64,000 nucleotides of DNA. Source: Palsa-506 sp963755815. GTDB taxonomy: Bacteria > Actinomycetota > Actinomycetes > Streptosporangiales > Streptosporangiaceae. Below the pieces are notes generated by a model. That model did no database searches and had not been told where the DNA came from. It worked only from the letters and a program-made list of their open reading frames with translations. This document shows, one piece after another, positions 1-8,315 of the stretch (position 1 is the first letter of the stretch; every line of letters starts with the position of its first letter). Location: assembly GCA_963755815.1 (NCBI GenBank), contig CAVWLF010000026.1, forward strand, positions 62,001 through 126,000. The letters run 5' to 3'. The translations under genes were made by a program, and so were the position numbers.

Positions 1-166
1 CCTTGGCCAGGGCCGAGTCGAAGGTGCGGGTAACGACGGCGTTGATAGCCGGATCGAACGTCTCGATCCGCCCGATGTGCGCCGATATGACCTCGCGGGC
101 CGACACCTCGCGACGGCGCAGCAGCTCGGCCAGCTCGATGGCACTGCGCATGCACAAGTCACTCAC
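1..166 (-). CDS. Amidase signature family enzyme, N-terminal fragment
   Basis: The gene runs off the left edge; only about 55 N-terminal residues are visible. The translation (SAIELAELLRRREVSAREV, then IGRIETFDPAINAVVTR) matches the helical N-terminus of amidase-signature enzymes such as GatA-type amidases, which hydrolyse amide bonds with a Ser-Ser-Lys triad; that catalytic part is outside the window. I chose the GTG at 166, which has AGGAG (176-180 on the forward strand as CTCCT) at good spacing; an in-frame ATG at 151 is the alternative. It diverges from the LysR gene at 269, the usual arrangement for a regulator and its target. Substrate is unknown. Confidence 0.75.
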   Translation of the reverse strand, partial: MSDLCMRSAIELAELLRRREVSAREVISAHIGRIETFDPAINAVVTRTFDSALAK

Positions 167-249
167 CGGTCAGTTCTCCTCTGTTCCCCTGCACCATGAC
201 ATGGGCCGGCTCGCGGCCAGCCGGATAGCCACCGGGCTCGACGCCGAGG

Positions 250-270
250 ATGCCCGATAAGTTGGGGCAT
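250..270. promoter_or_regulatory. Candidate LysR-type dyad at the regulator start
   Basis: A perfect inverted repeat ATGCCC-N9-GGGCAT lies between the divergent amidase and LysR genes and overlaps the LysR start codon at 269. LysR regulators bind interrupted dyads containing T-N11-A, so this could be an autoregulatory or shared operator. Assignment rests on symmetry and position only. Confidence 0.35.
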
Positions 271-1213
271 GACCATCAGCCTGGCGGGTCTGCGCGCGAT
301 CGATAGCCTGGCCACCGAGGGCTCGATGGCGGCCGCGGCGCGCGCGCTCGGATTCACGCCCTCCGCCATCTCCCAGCAGATCGCGCGGCTCGAACGGGAT
401 CTCCGCCAGGTGCTCGTCGAGCACCATGGCCGGGTCGCGACGCTGTCCGCCGCGGGCCGCGTGGTGGCCGACGCGGCCAGGAAGATCCTGGGCGACATCG
501 ACGCCATGCGGGAGCAGCTGGAAACCGAGCGCAGCACGGTCGCCGGATCCCTGTCGCTGGCCGCGTTCGCGACGGCCACCCGGGGCATCGTTCCCGGCGC
601 CCTGCACAAACTGCGTGAACGGTGGCCCAGCCTGGAAACCCGCCTGGTGGAAGCCGATTCGCACCGGGCGCTGGCCCTGGTCGAGGAGGGAACGGTCGAC
701 GTCGCGGTCGCGCACGACTGGCTGGCCGTGCCGCTGGTGCTGGCCGAGGACCTCAGCGCCCGCCGCCTCGGCGATGACATCGCCGACGCGCTGGTGCACG
801 AGAGCCACCACCTGGGGCAGCGGACCTCGGTGCGGATGGACGAGCTGAGCGGAGAATCCTGGCTGTATGAGCCGGGCTCAGTCGCTCACGATCTGCTGAT
901 CCAGTCGTTCTCGAGGGCGCCCAACCCGGACCGGTTCGGCCATCGCGTGGTGGAGTATCCGAGCCAGCTGGCCATGGTCGGAGCGGGCCTCGGGGTGGCG
1001 CTGGTGCCGCGCATGGGCCGGGGGCCGGTACCGCCGTCGGTCCGGGTCCTGACCATCGAGCCGACGCCCGTGCGCCAGGTGTACGCGGTCTGGCGGTCAG
1101 CCACCGGCGCCCGGCCCGCCCTGCGCGCGGCCGTGCGCGCGCTGGAGGAGGCCTTCGAGGACTCACTTGCGCACCGCGCACCGGGGTCCGGCCCGGATCC
1201 CGTGCTCGTTTAG
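269..1213 (+). CDS. LysR family transcriptional regulator
   Basis: This 314-residue protein has the LysR layout: a winged helix-turn-helix in about residues 4-63 (GSMAAAARALGFTPSAISQQ is the recognition region) and an effector-binding domain from about residue 90 to 300. LysR proteins usually sense a pathway metabolite and control a neighbouring divergent gene. Here the divergent neighbour is an amidase, and an SDR/hydrolase/aminotransferase set follows on the other strand, so control of amide or amino-acid breakdown is a reasonable inference. The ATG is preceded by a weak GGGG stretch. The effector cannot be told from sequence. Confidence 0.9.
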   Translation: MTISLAGLRAIDSLATEGSMAAAARALGFTPSAISQQIARLERDLRQVLVEHHGRVATLSAAGRVVADAARKILGDIDAMREQLETERSTVAGSLSLAAFATATRGIVPGALHKLRERWPSLETRLVEADSHRALALVEEGTVDVAVAHDWLAVPLVLAEDLSARRLGDDIADALVHESHHLGQRTSVRMDELSGESWLYEPGSVAHDLLIQSFSRAPNPDRFGHRVVEYPSQLAMVGAGLGVALVPRMGRGPVPPSVRVLTIEPTPVRQVYAVWRSATGARPALRAAVRALEEAFEDSLAHRAPGSGPDPVLV

Positions 1214-1286
1214 CTGAATGACGCCGTCAGGACCCTTGGGCCGGGTCATAGCGGCTGAGCCGGGTGCCGCTCGCCCGGAAGCCGCC

Positions 1287-2030
1287 TCATCCGGCCGTCG
1301 CGGAGCGCATCGCCTCGGATAGCTGGAAGGCGTTGAATCGCTGCCCGGTGGCGAAGCTCGCGTCAATCCGGGCCAGGAATGCGAACGCCGGCGCCAGCCT
1401 CGACGGGTGCACCATGCCGACCCGCATCTGCGGCGTGTAGTGCGAGGCCGACATCGGGGTGTCGATCGGGGCGCCGGTCGTGATGGTGTTCACCGCTATG
1501 TTGAATTCCCGGCCTTCCAGGGCCAGCACCCGCATCAGTCCTTCCTGCGCGTGCTTGGCCGGCGTGTAGGCCGTCTCCTTGACGAATCCGGCCAGCGCCG
1601 AACCCGAGGAGACATAGAGGATGCTGCCCCGGCGCGCCGCGACCATCCGCGGCCAGACGGCATGCGAGATGATGAACGCGGCCTGCAAGGTAACGTCGAC
1701 TTCGCGCCGCCAGTTCTCGAAGCTCACCTCGGCCATGCTGACTTCCGTCAGCACGGCGGCGTCGTGGATGAAGGCGCGGGGACTGGGATACGAGGCCAGG
1801 GCAGCGGCGACCGCCTGCTCGGTGGCCGCGGCGTCAGCCAGGTCGACTTCGAACGGCAGCACCTCGCTGCCCGCGCGGGTAAGTTCCGCCGCGAGCGCTT
1901 TCAGCTTGCCGGCCTGGATGTCGAACAGGGCCAGCCGCAGCCCGGCGGCCGCCAGCTCTCTGGCGATTTCCCGGCCAAGTCCGTCCGCGGCGCCGGTGAG
2001 GAACACGACATTGTCGTCCGGCTGGCTCAT
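1287..2030 (-). CDS. Short-chain dehydrogenase/reductase (SDR)
   Basis: About 247 residues with a classical SDR Rossmann fold. The cofactor motif TGAADGLG is near residue 13, and the catalytic Ser and YxxxK are in YVSSGSALAGF and AYTPAKHA. SDRs oxidise or reduce alcohols and ketones with NAD(P). I placed the start at ATG 2030, just before VVFLTG; a GTG at 2051 with GGAG upstream would overlap the stop of the preceding gene and add seven residues. It lies immediately downstream of the aspartoacylase-like hydrolase on the same strand, so the two are probably co-transcribed and translationally coupled. The natural substrate is unknown. Confidence 0.85.
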   Translation of the reverse strand: MSQPDDNVVFLTGAADGLGREIARELAAAGLRLALFDIQAGKLKALAAELTRAGSEVLPFEVDLADAAATEQAVAAALASYPSPRAFIHDAAVLTEVSMAEVSFENWRREVDVTLQAAFIISHAVWPRMVAARRGSILYVSSGSALAGFVKETAYTPAKHAQEGLMRVLALEGREFNIAVNTITTGAPIDTPMSASHYTPQMRVGMVHPSRLAPAFAFLARIDASFATGQRFNAFQLSEAMRSATAG

Positions 2031-2043
2031 CCGGTGACCGGCT

Positions 2044-2994
2044 TCACTCACTGATGGCTCCGGTGACATCCCCGACCACGGCCACGACCTTGCCGGGAGC
2101 CTCGATGCGGGCGATCGTCGGGCGCAGCAGAGCGAGGGCATTCCGGTCGTAGGGCGCGACGAACTCCTCCAGGACGCGGCTGGTGACGGGATCGAGGAGC
2201 TCGCCGATGACCGTTCCGCGCTCGACGATCGTGCCGAGCCCGCGTTCCCGGATCCGCGGCCGGTAGATCCCGGCCGATGACGTGGACAGGGCCACCTTGT
2301 CGCTGCTCACGACCGGCGTGCTGCCGAATTCGGGCACCGGCGTCATGACCCCGGCCTTCCCGAGGGCATGCCGCAGTCCCTTCGTGACGTGCTCGGCCCG
2401 GTCCTCTTCCCATTCGCCGCGGCCGCCCATCTCAATCCAGATTCCGGTCGCGCCCTGCGCCCGGGCGTAGCCGGTCAGGCTGGTGCCGCGATCGGGCCCG
2501 TCAAAGATCAGCGGCGTGCGCATCCAGGCCGCCAGCTCGTGACTGCCGGGGAATCGGTAGGTGAAGCAGTTGATGTTCCAGCTCCCGCCGCCGTGCACGT
2601 CCAGGACGACGTCCGCGCCGTCGATCGCGTGCTCGGCGAGCACCGCCGCCAGCCGCTGAGTATGCGTACCGCGAGGGTCGCCGGGAAAGACATTGTTCAG
2701 GTCGAGCAGGTCAAGATCGGTCTGCCGGGCGTCGGCCGCCATGGCCAGCGGATGGGCCACCGGGACGATCCGGAGCGTGCCGATGAGCTCGTCCCGGGCA
2801 GCCCGGGCGATCAGGCGGTTAACCGACCAGGTTCCCCACGGGCCCTCGTCCCCGTGCACGCTGGCGGTCACCACGCCGACCGGCCCCCCGCTGCCGACTT
2901 CGCCGACGTGGACCGGGATGCTGCCGGTAGCCAGCCCGGCCGGGACGTCGTAGGCCTTCCAGCTGATCATTTCTCCGAGCAGTTCAGCACTCAT
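2044..2994 (-). CDS. Succinylglutamate desuccinylase/aspartoacylase-like zinc hydrolase
   Basis: A 316-residue M14-fold protein of the AstE/AspA type. Zinc ligands expected for the family are present: His47 and Glu50 in SVHGDEGPW and His134 in LDVHGGG; Glu188 in IWIEMGG fits the general base. Such enzymes deacylate N-acyl amino acids or related amides. The C-terminal 70 residues form the beta domain seen in this family. An AGGAGG sequence precedes the ATG by nine bases. The SDR gene follows within a few bases. Together with the amidase and the aminotransferase this suggests stepwise breakdown of an N-acylated amino compound; the exact substrate is inference. Confidence 0.8.
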   Translation of the reverse strand: MSAELLGEMISWKAYDVPAGLATGSIPVHVGEVGSGGPVGVVTASVHGDEGPWGTWSVNRLIARAARDELIGTLRIVPVAHPLAMAADARQTDLDLLDLNNVFPGDPRGTHTQRLAAVLAEHAIDGADVVLDVHGGGSWNINCFTYRFPGSHELAAWMRTPLIFDGPDRGTSLTGYARAQGATGIWIEMGGRGEWEEDRAEHVTKGLRHALGKAGVMTPVPEFGSTPVVSSDKVALSTSSAGIYRPRIRERGLGTIVERGTVIGELLDPVTSRVLEEFVAPYDRNALALLRPTIARIEAPGKVVAVVGDVTGAISE

Positions 2995-3044
2995 GTGATC
3001 CAGCCTCCTGGGCGATAGCGGGGATAACTGATGACGTGAACCCG

Positions 3045-3068
3045 CCGCGCCCGCCCGGGCGGGCGCGG
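3045..3068. terminator. GC-rich perfect palindrome between two co-directional genes
   Basis: A 24-base perfect palindrome with 12-base GC arms lies between the aminotransferase stop (3103) and the hydrolase start (2994), both on the minus strand. It could terminate or attenuate read-through. No T-run follows, which is common for actinobacterial hairpin terminators. Confidence 0.45.
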
Positions 3069-3102
3069 TGCGGCGCGGTGCGGGAACGCGGCGGACGAAA
3101 GG

Positions 3103-4338
3103 TCACCGGCGGCTCGCGGATTCCGCCAGCGCGCCCAGCACCTCGGCCATCCGGCCGAGCGCGGGCCCCCACCGGACTTCATCCTGCGCGTAGCAGATGC
3201 GGAAGCGGGTCGCGCCGGAGGGACCGAACTGATAGCCCGGGCTGACGATGACGCCCGCCTCGGCCCGGAGCAGCCGGGCAACCTCCAGCGAGGAGATGCG
3301 CAGCGCGGAGACGTCCGGCCACAGATAGGCGGTCCCGGCGCCGGGCTGCACGGTCACGCCCGGGATCTGCCGCAGGCGATCGGCGGTCGACAGCTGGATG
3401 GCCCGCAGCTGGCTCACCCGGTCCCGGACGAACTCGCGGTCGTCGCGCAGCCAGCCGGTCAGCACGTGCTGGGAGTAAGCCGGGGCACGGAGGGCGCTGA
3501 TCGCGATTACCTGCTCGATGGCGTCCGCGATCTCGTCGCTGGCCACGGCCACGCCGACCCGGTAGCCAGTCAGCGACTCCGTCTTGGAGCCGCCGAGAAG
3601 AGTCACGGTTCTCGATGCCATCCCGGGCTCGGCCGCCAGGTGCGCGTAGGGCGTGCCGTCGTAGACGAGCCTGCAATAGAGCTCGTCGACGACCAGGAGG
3701 AAGTCATGGCTCGCCGCCAGCTCCGCGATCCCTCGTACCGCCGCCGGGCTGTAGACGGCGCCGGTCGGATTGTTCGGGTTAGAGGTCAGGAAGAGGCGGA
3801 TGCCGCCGTCTGATGCCGCGTCGGCGAGGCGCTCCAGGTCCGGGTCGAGCCCCTGCGGCCCCGGCACCAGGGGGATCCGGACGACCGTGGCCCCGAGGAA
3901 GCGCAGTATGCGCTCGGAGAACAGATACTCCGGATCAGTGAGCGCAACGCGGTCTTCCGGGTCGACCAGGGCGCTCAGCGCGGCGAACAGCGCGCCCTGG
4001 GTCCCCGGGGTCAGGACCAGGTTGCGGTCCGGGTGCACGGCGATGCCCATCAGGTCCGCGATGGCCTCGGCGCAACGGGCCCGCGGTTCGCTGCCGCCGC
4101 GGTATCCGGTGTACGCGCTGGCGCCGTTGCCGGCCGCCCGGACGAACGCGGTGAGGGCCCAGTCCGGCGGCGGGAACCGCGCGACGTCGAAATGCGTCGT
4201 GTCGACCAGGCCGCGGGAGGCTCCGTCCAGGTGCAGTTCGAGGTCCGCCTCTCGCCCGGACATGCCCAGATCAGCCGCGCCGTCGAAGGTGTGCGTCCGT
4301 CGAAGCCGCTGCGATACGTGGCTTGCTGGCGTATTCAT
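3103..4338 (-). CDS. Class I/II pyridoxal-phosphate aminotransferase
   Basis: A 411-residue fold-type I aminotransferase close to the aspartate aminotransferase group. The visible motifs are NPNNPTG (about 187-193), DELY (218-221), the PLP-binding lysine Lys252 in GGSKTESLTGYR, and a C-terminal RFRICYA that carries the substrate carboxylate arginine. Length is normal for the family. It transfers an amino group between an amino acid and a 2-oxoacid. Gene order with the hydrolase, SDR and amidase suggests a catabolic role, but it could equally be a broad-specificity housekeeping enzyme. The start is the ATG at 4338; GGGG lies just upstream of the reverse-strand start. Confidence 0.9.
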   Translation of the reverse strand: MNTPASHVSQRLRRTHTFDGAADLGMSGREADLELHLDGASRGLVDTTHFDVARFPPPDWALTAFVRAAGNGASAYTGYRGGSEPRARCAEAIADLMGIAVHPDRNLVLTPGTQGALFAALSALVDPEDRVALTDPEYLFSERILRFLGATVVRIPLVPGPQGLDPDLERLADAASDGGIRLFLTSNPNNPTGAVYSPAAVRGIAELAASHDFLLVVDELYCRLVYDGTPYAHLAAEPGMASRTVTLLGGSKTESLTGYRVGVAVASDEIADAIEQVIAISALRAPAYSQHVLTGWLRDDREFVRDRVSQLRAIQLSTADRLRQIPGVTVQPGAGTAYLWPDVSALRISSLEVARLLRAEAGVIVSPGYQFGPSGATRFRICYAQDEVRWGPALGRMAEVLGALAESASRR

Positions 4339-4502
4339 GGGGGTCCTTCATACGCGGTCGTCAGGTGGCCGTGTCGGTGCGTATTGGCATTCCGCCCGGT
4401 GGCCGGGCATGGCGAAATGAGGGCATGGGGGTATAGGGGTATGGCCAATACCGGGCTGACGTCTGCGCCGGTGGCCTCCGGCGGCTAATTAAGAAACGAG
4501 CC

Positions 4503-4523
4503 AGCTGGGCCAATCGCCCAGCT
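4503..4523. terminator. Short hairpin downstream of the methyltransferase
   Basis: AGCTGGGC and GCCCAGCT form a perfect 8-base stem with a 5-base loop, between the methyltransferase stop (4612) and the aminotransferase start (4338), both minus strand. It could be a terminator for the methyltransferase or an operator for the aminotransferase. There is no T-run. Confidence 0.35.
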
Positions 4524-4611
4524 CATTCAGCTTGGCATTTCCCCTGCCCCGCAACAACCGTGAAGCTGTTGAGGATACTGTTAAGCATCTCTAATTGGTG
4601 CCTGGCTCGGG

Positions 4612-5370
4612 TCAGATCTGGCTGGCCGCACCCCAGGCGGAGGCGCTAACCTCCACTGGCCCGGCAGGCAGCAGGTCCCGGCAATGCTCGCGCAGCGCCG
4701 CGCGGTGCTCCCCGGCCAGGGACGCCACATACGCCCCGGCCGGGCCGACTCCGAGCGTGAACGGCTCCCACCATTGCCCGAATGAGGCGTGCCGCACCCG
4801 GACCGTCAGGGTCGCGGCCCTCGCCTGACCGAGGCCAGCCTGCGCGAAGAGGGTGACCAGATGGCCTTCGCTGGCCCCGGCCCGGCCAGATTCGTCAGGT
4901 GCCAGCGGATCCAGGTCACGCGCCGCACGCCAGAACAGGGTCAGCGGGCCGCCGCCGCCGGCGTGGTCCCACACGCACGCCGCGACCGTCCCGCCGGGAC
5001 CGGTGACCCGGCCCATCTCGCGCAGGCCAGCTACCGGATCGGTCATGAAATGGACGACCAGCTGCGCCAGCGCGATGTCAAAGGAGCGGTCAGCGAAGGG
5101 CAGCTGCTCGGCCGCCGACCGCCGGACATCGACTCCCGGCAGGCGCTCCCGCGCCGCGGCGGCGAACGACTGGGACGGTTCCACTGCGCACACCGCGCCC
5201 GCCCCCAGCCGCCTGACCAGCTCGGCCGTCAGCGCGCCCGGCCCGCAGCCGACATCCAGCGCGCGCTGGCCGCTGGCCACTCCGGCCAGGTCAGCGAACA
5301 GCACCGCGAGCGGCTCGGAGTACCTGCCCATGAAGCGCATATAGGCGTCCGCGCCGACATCAAAAGTCAC
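4612..5370 (-). CDS. SAM-dependent class I methyltransferase
   Basis: About 252 residues. The SAM-binding motif I is ALDVGCGPGALT near residue 38-49, with the acidic residue of motif II in CAVEPSQ and a motif-III-like AEQLPFADRSFD. It belongs to the UbiE/methyltransferase-11 type, which methylates small molecules. I chose GTG 5370 because homologous sequence begins there (TFDVGADAYMRFMGRYSEP is typical) and the upstream reading is arginine/proline-rich noise. Acceptor unknown. It is a single gene with no clear operon partner. Confidence 0.8.
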   Translation of the reverse strand: MTFDVGADAYMRFMGRYSEPLAVLFADLAGVASGQRALDVGCGPGALTAELVRRLGAGAVCAVEPSQSFAAAARERLPGVDVRRSAAEQLPFADRSFDIALAQLVVHFMTDPVAGLREMGRVTGPGGTVAACVWDHAGGGGPLTLFWRAARDLDPLAPDESGRAGASEGHLVTLFAQAGLGQARAATLTVRVRHASFGQWWEPFTLGVGPAGAYVASLAGEHRAALREHCRDLLPAGPVEVSASAWGAASQI

Positions 5371-5961
5371 CCGGTTCAGCCTACCGAGCGACACACGGGG
5401 CGGCCGCGGCCCGCGAGATCCCGGCCGCCAGCCCGGCCGCCGCCCAGGCCGGCGGCCGGGGCCGGGCGCACGGCCAGCAGGCGGGCCAGGGCGCCGCGGG
5501 CCTGCTTCAGCCCGCCGTACCGGCCGCTGGCCGCCGGATCCGTCACCGGCGCGATCCCGCCGCCGTCGACGAGGAAGAGCCCGGCGCCCCGGCCGGGCCA
5601 CAGGTAATGACGATCACCCTCCGGGCCGGCCGGCGACCATAACGCCGGGCCGGCGCCGCGGCCGACCGCTCCCGGAGCACGGTGCCGCTGAGATGCTTGG
5701 TCCTGACTGGCATGATCGAGGCCCTTCTTGCCCGTTTCTCCGGAACTTTCCCGATAGCGCGGTTACCTGAGGGAAGCATCTGCCGGGCGGCTGATGATTG
5801 CCTGCAGGCAGGCTGGAACCTTCCTGAGCAGGCGTGCGGCCGGTGCCGCCGAGCCGGTACGCGTCGGGCCCGCCGCGGGCGCTTACCCGCAGGATCGGAA
5901 TCCGTATCTCCGGCGGCGCCCGCAGCATTCCGGGCCCCGATTGTCGGCCGCCGGAGCTAGC
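5371..5961. other. 591-base stretch without a convincing gene
   Basis: The region is very GC-rich. Reading frames on both strands are arginine/proline-rich shadows. One minus-strand frame (about 5376-5740) has somewhat protein-like content (AGLFLVDGGGIAPVT) but no start codon or ribosome site, and could be a decayed gene remnant. Upstream of the plus-strand gene at 5971 I see no clear promoter. Confidence 0.4.
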
Positions 5962-5970
5962 GTGAACCGC

Positions 5971-6948
5971 ATGACAGACCAGACCAACCTGAACGCCACC
6001 GTCCAGGAGCCGCCGACGACCGTGATCGATTGGCTGCTCGACTCCGACCCGGCCATCCGCTGGCAGGTGCTAGCCGATCTCACCGGCGCCTCGCCCGGCG
6101 AGGTCGCCGCCGAGCGGGCGCGGGTGGAGCACGAGGGCTGGGGCGCCCGGCTGCTGTCGCTCGAGGGCGCCGACGGGCTGTGGGACGGCGGCGCCTGCTT
6201 CCCGGCGGGCTACACCGGCGGCGAACCGGGACAGCCCTGGACACCGACCATGCACACCTTGCAGACCTTGCAGATCTTCGGGCTCGACCCGGCGTCCGCG
6301 GCGGCCCGCCGCGCGATCTCGCTCATCGCCGAGCACGGGCGCTGGGAGCATGACGGGCAGCGGTACTTCGACGGCGAGGTCGAGCCATGCATCAACGGCC
6401 GGACGATCGAGGCGGGTGCCTACTTCGGGGTGGACGTGTCGCCGCTCGTCGACCGGATCCTCGGCGAGCGGCTCACTGATGGCGGATGGAACTGCGAGGC
6501 CGAGAACGGCTCCGTGCGCTCCTCGTTCGACACGACGCTCACCGTGCTCGACGGGCTGCTCGAATTCGAGCGCGCGACCGGCGGATCCGCGGCGGTGCGC
6601 GAGGCGCGACGCGGCGGGGAGGAGTATCTGCTGGAGCGCGGCCTGTTCCGCCGCCAGAGCACCGGCGAGATCGTGAATCCGGAGTATCTCGACTTCGCCT
6701 TCCCGTACTACTGGCACTACGACGTGCTGCGCGCGCTCGACTACTTCCGGCGCTCGGGCGCCGGGCCGGATGCCCGGCTGGCGGAGGCGGTGGAGGTGGT
6801 GCGATCGAAGCGGCAGCCGGACGGCCGCTGGCTGCTTGACCGCGTCCATCCCGGTCGCGTCCACTTCGCCCTGGAGGGTGGCGCGGGGGAGCCGAGCCGC
6901 TGGAACACCCTTCGCGCGCTCCGGGTGCTCGGCTGGCAGCAAGGCTGA
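5971..6948 (+). CDS. Terpenoid-cyclase-fold (prenyltransferase/squalene oxidase repeat) protein
   Basis: About 325 residues with repeats of the alpha/alpha-toroid type, for example DGGWNCEAENGSVRSSFDTT and QPDGRWLLDR, which resemble QW motifs of squalene-cyclase/prenyltransferase folds. The acidic DxDD catalytic motif of class II terpene cyclases is not visible, so enzymatic cyclisation is doubtful. Such stand-alone proteins are common in actinobacteria and of unknown function. The ATG at 5971 fits the start of conserved sequence; a GTG at 5962 has better GGAG spacing and would add three residues. The neighbours offer no pathway hint. Confidence 0.7.
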   Translation: MTDQTNLNATVQEPPTTVIDWLLDSDPAIRWQVLADLTGASPGEVAAERARVEHEGWGARLLSLEGADGLWDGGACFPAGYTGGEPGQPWTPTMHTLQTLQIFGLDPASAAARRAISLIAEHGRWEHDGQRYFDGEVEPCINGRTIEAGAYFGVDVSPLVDRILGERLTDGGWNCEAENGSVRSSFDTTLTVLDGLLEFERATGGSAAVREARRGGEEYLLERGLFRRQSTGEIVNPEYLDFAFPYYWHYDVLRALDYFRRSGAGPDARLAEAVEVVRSKRQPDGRWLLDRVHPGRVHFALEGGAGEPSRWNTLRALRVLGWQQG

Positions 6949-6989
6949 CTCGCCCGGCAGCGGCACGGGCCGACCTGGCGCGGCGACGC

Positions 6990-8315
6990 TCAGCTGTCCG
7001 GGCCGTCGGACCCGGCATGCCCGGTGAGCTCGTATCTCGCCTGCTCGAAGGTGATGACCCGATGGGCCCGGTTGCTGGCGAAGGTCAGCGCGCGAGCCCA
7101 GGTGTAGATGGCCGCGAGCCGGTTGCCCCAGCCGACCAGGTAGAGCACGTGCACGGATCCCCACATCGTGTAGCCGATCACGCCGGTGAACCGCAGGCCA
7201 TAGGATTCCGTCACCGCGGACAGGTGGCCGATCGTGGCCATGCTGCCCTTGTCGAAATACCTGAAGGGCTTCGCCTGCGTGCGGCCCTCCAGCCGCGCCC
7301 GGATCAGCTTGCCGACGTACTTTCCCTCCTGGATGGCCGGCTGCGCGACGCCGGGCAACTCGTTCAGCGAGATCATGTCCCCGACCGCGAAGACTTCCGG
7401 ATGGCCGGGCAGGCTGCAGTCGGGCCGGACCATAATCCGGCCGCCGCGATCGGTCTCCGCGCCGGTCGCCGCGGCCAGCAGCCCGGCTAGCGGTGAGGCC
7501 CGCACGCCCGCCGCCCAGATCTTCGTCCGGGCCGGAATCCGCTCCTCGCCCCCGGGATGCTGGACCGTGATGCTGTCGTGGTCCATCGCGACCGCCGCGG
7601 CGTTCAGTCGCACCTCGACGCCCATTTTCTCCAGCCGCCGCCGGGTGTAGCGCTGCAGCTTCGGGTGGAACGCGCCCAGCACCGCCGGGGCCGCCTCGAC
7701 CAGCAGGATCCTCGCCTCCGTGGTGGACACCGAACGGAACTCCCGCGGCAGCACCTGGTGCGCCAGCTCGGCCAGCTGGCCGACCAGCTCAACCCCGGTC
7801 GGCCCGGCCCCGACGACCACGAAGGTCAGGTACGCGGCCCGCTCCGCCGGGTCGTCGGCCAGCTCGGCCATCTCGAAGGCACTGAGAATATGGCTGCGCA
7901 GGTGGCGAGCATCCTCCAGGGTTTTCATCCCCGGCGCGAACTCGGCCCACTCGTCGTGCCCGAAGTAGGCATCGGTGGCCCCCCCGGCTACCACCAGCGT
8001 CTCGTAGGGCAAGGCCAGCTTCCGGCCGTCCGGGGCCACCGCCGACACCACCCGGCCGGTCACGTCGATGTCCTGCACGTCGGCCAGCAATGTCCGTGCG
8101 TTGGCCTGCTTCCTGATCACATTGCGCAGGGCCGGCGCGATCAGCCCCTCGGCCAGGATCCCGGCCGCCACCTGATACAGCAGCGGCTGGAAGAGGTGAT
8201 GGTTGGTCCGGTCCACGATCGTCACGTCGACGTCGGCACGGGCCAGGGCGTGCGTCACGTTGATGCCGCCGAAACCACCACCGACGACGACCACCCGGTG
8301 CCGCCGGCTCGTCAT
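6990..8315 (-). CDS. ndh: Type II NADH dehydrogenase (NAD(P)/FAD-dependent oxidoreductase)
   Basis: A 441-residue flavoprotein. The FAD-binding GGGFGG is at 12-17, a second dinucleotide motif VVVGAGPTGVELVGQLAEL begins near 167, FAVGDM is near 309, and AQPAIQEGKYVGK follows. The C-terminal stretch GSVHVLYLVGWGNRL is typical of NDH-2 and related quinone reductases and gives monotopic membrane attachment. It passes electrons from NADH to the quinone pool without pumping protons. Its ATG overlaps the stop of the upstream glucose-dehydrogenase-type gene by four bases (ATGA), so the two are translationally coupled: the dehydrogenase would make the NAD(P)H this enzyme reoxidises. Confidence 0.88.
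   Translation of the reverse strand: MTSRRHRVVVVGGGFGGINVTHALARADVDVTIVDRTNHHLFQPLLYQVAAGILAEGLIAPALRNVIRKQANARTLLADVQDIDVTGRVVSAVAPDGRKLALPYETLVVAGGATDAYFGHDEWAEFAPGMKTLEDARHLRSHILSAFEMAELADDPAERAAYLTFVVVGAGPTGVELVGQLAELAHQVLPREFRSVSTTEARILLVEAAPAVLGAFHPKLQRYTRRRLEKMGVEVRLNAAAVAMDHDSITVQHPGGEERIPARTKIWAAGVRASPLAGLLAAATGAETDRGGRIMVRPDCSLPGHPEVFAVGDMISLNELPGVAQPAIQEGKYVGKLIRARLEGRTQAKPFRYFDKGSMATIGHLSAVTESYGLRFTGVIGYTMWGSVHVLYLVGWGNRLAAIYTWARALTFASNRAHRVITFEQARYELTGHAGSDGPDS

Noticed and set aside
3045..3068. GC palindrome considered as a member of the long palindrome family
   Set aside because: It lacks the CCGGAAGG core and loop; it is a simple GC-rich hairpin.
5376..5740. Protein-like minus-strand reading upstream of the methyltransferase
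   Set aside because: No start codon or ribosome site before the stretch; recorded only as a possible remnant.
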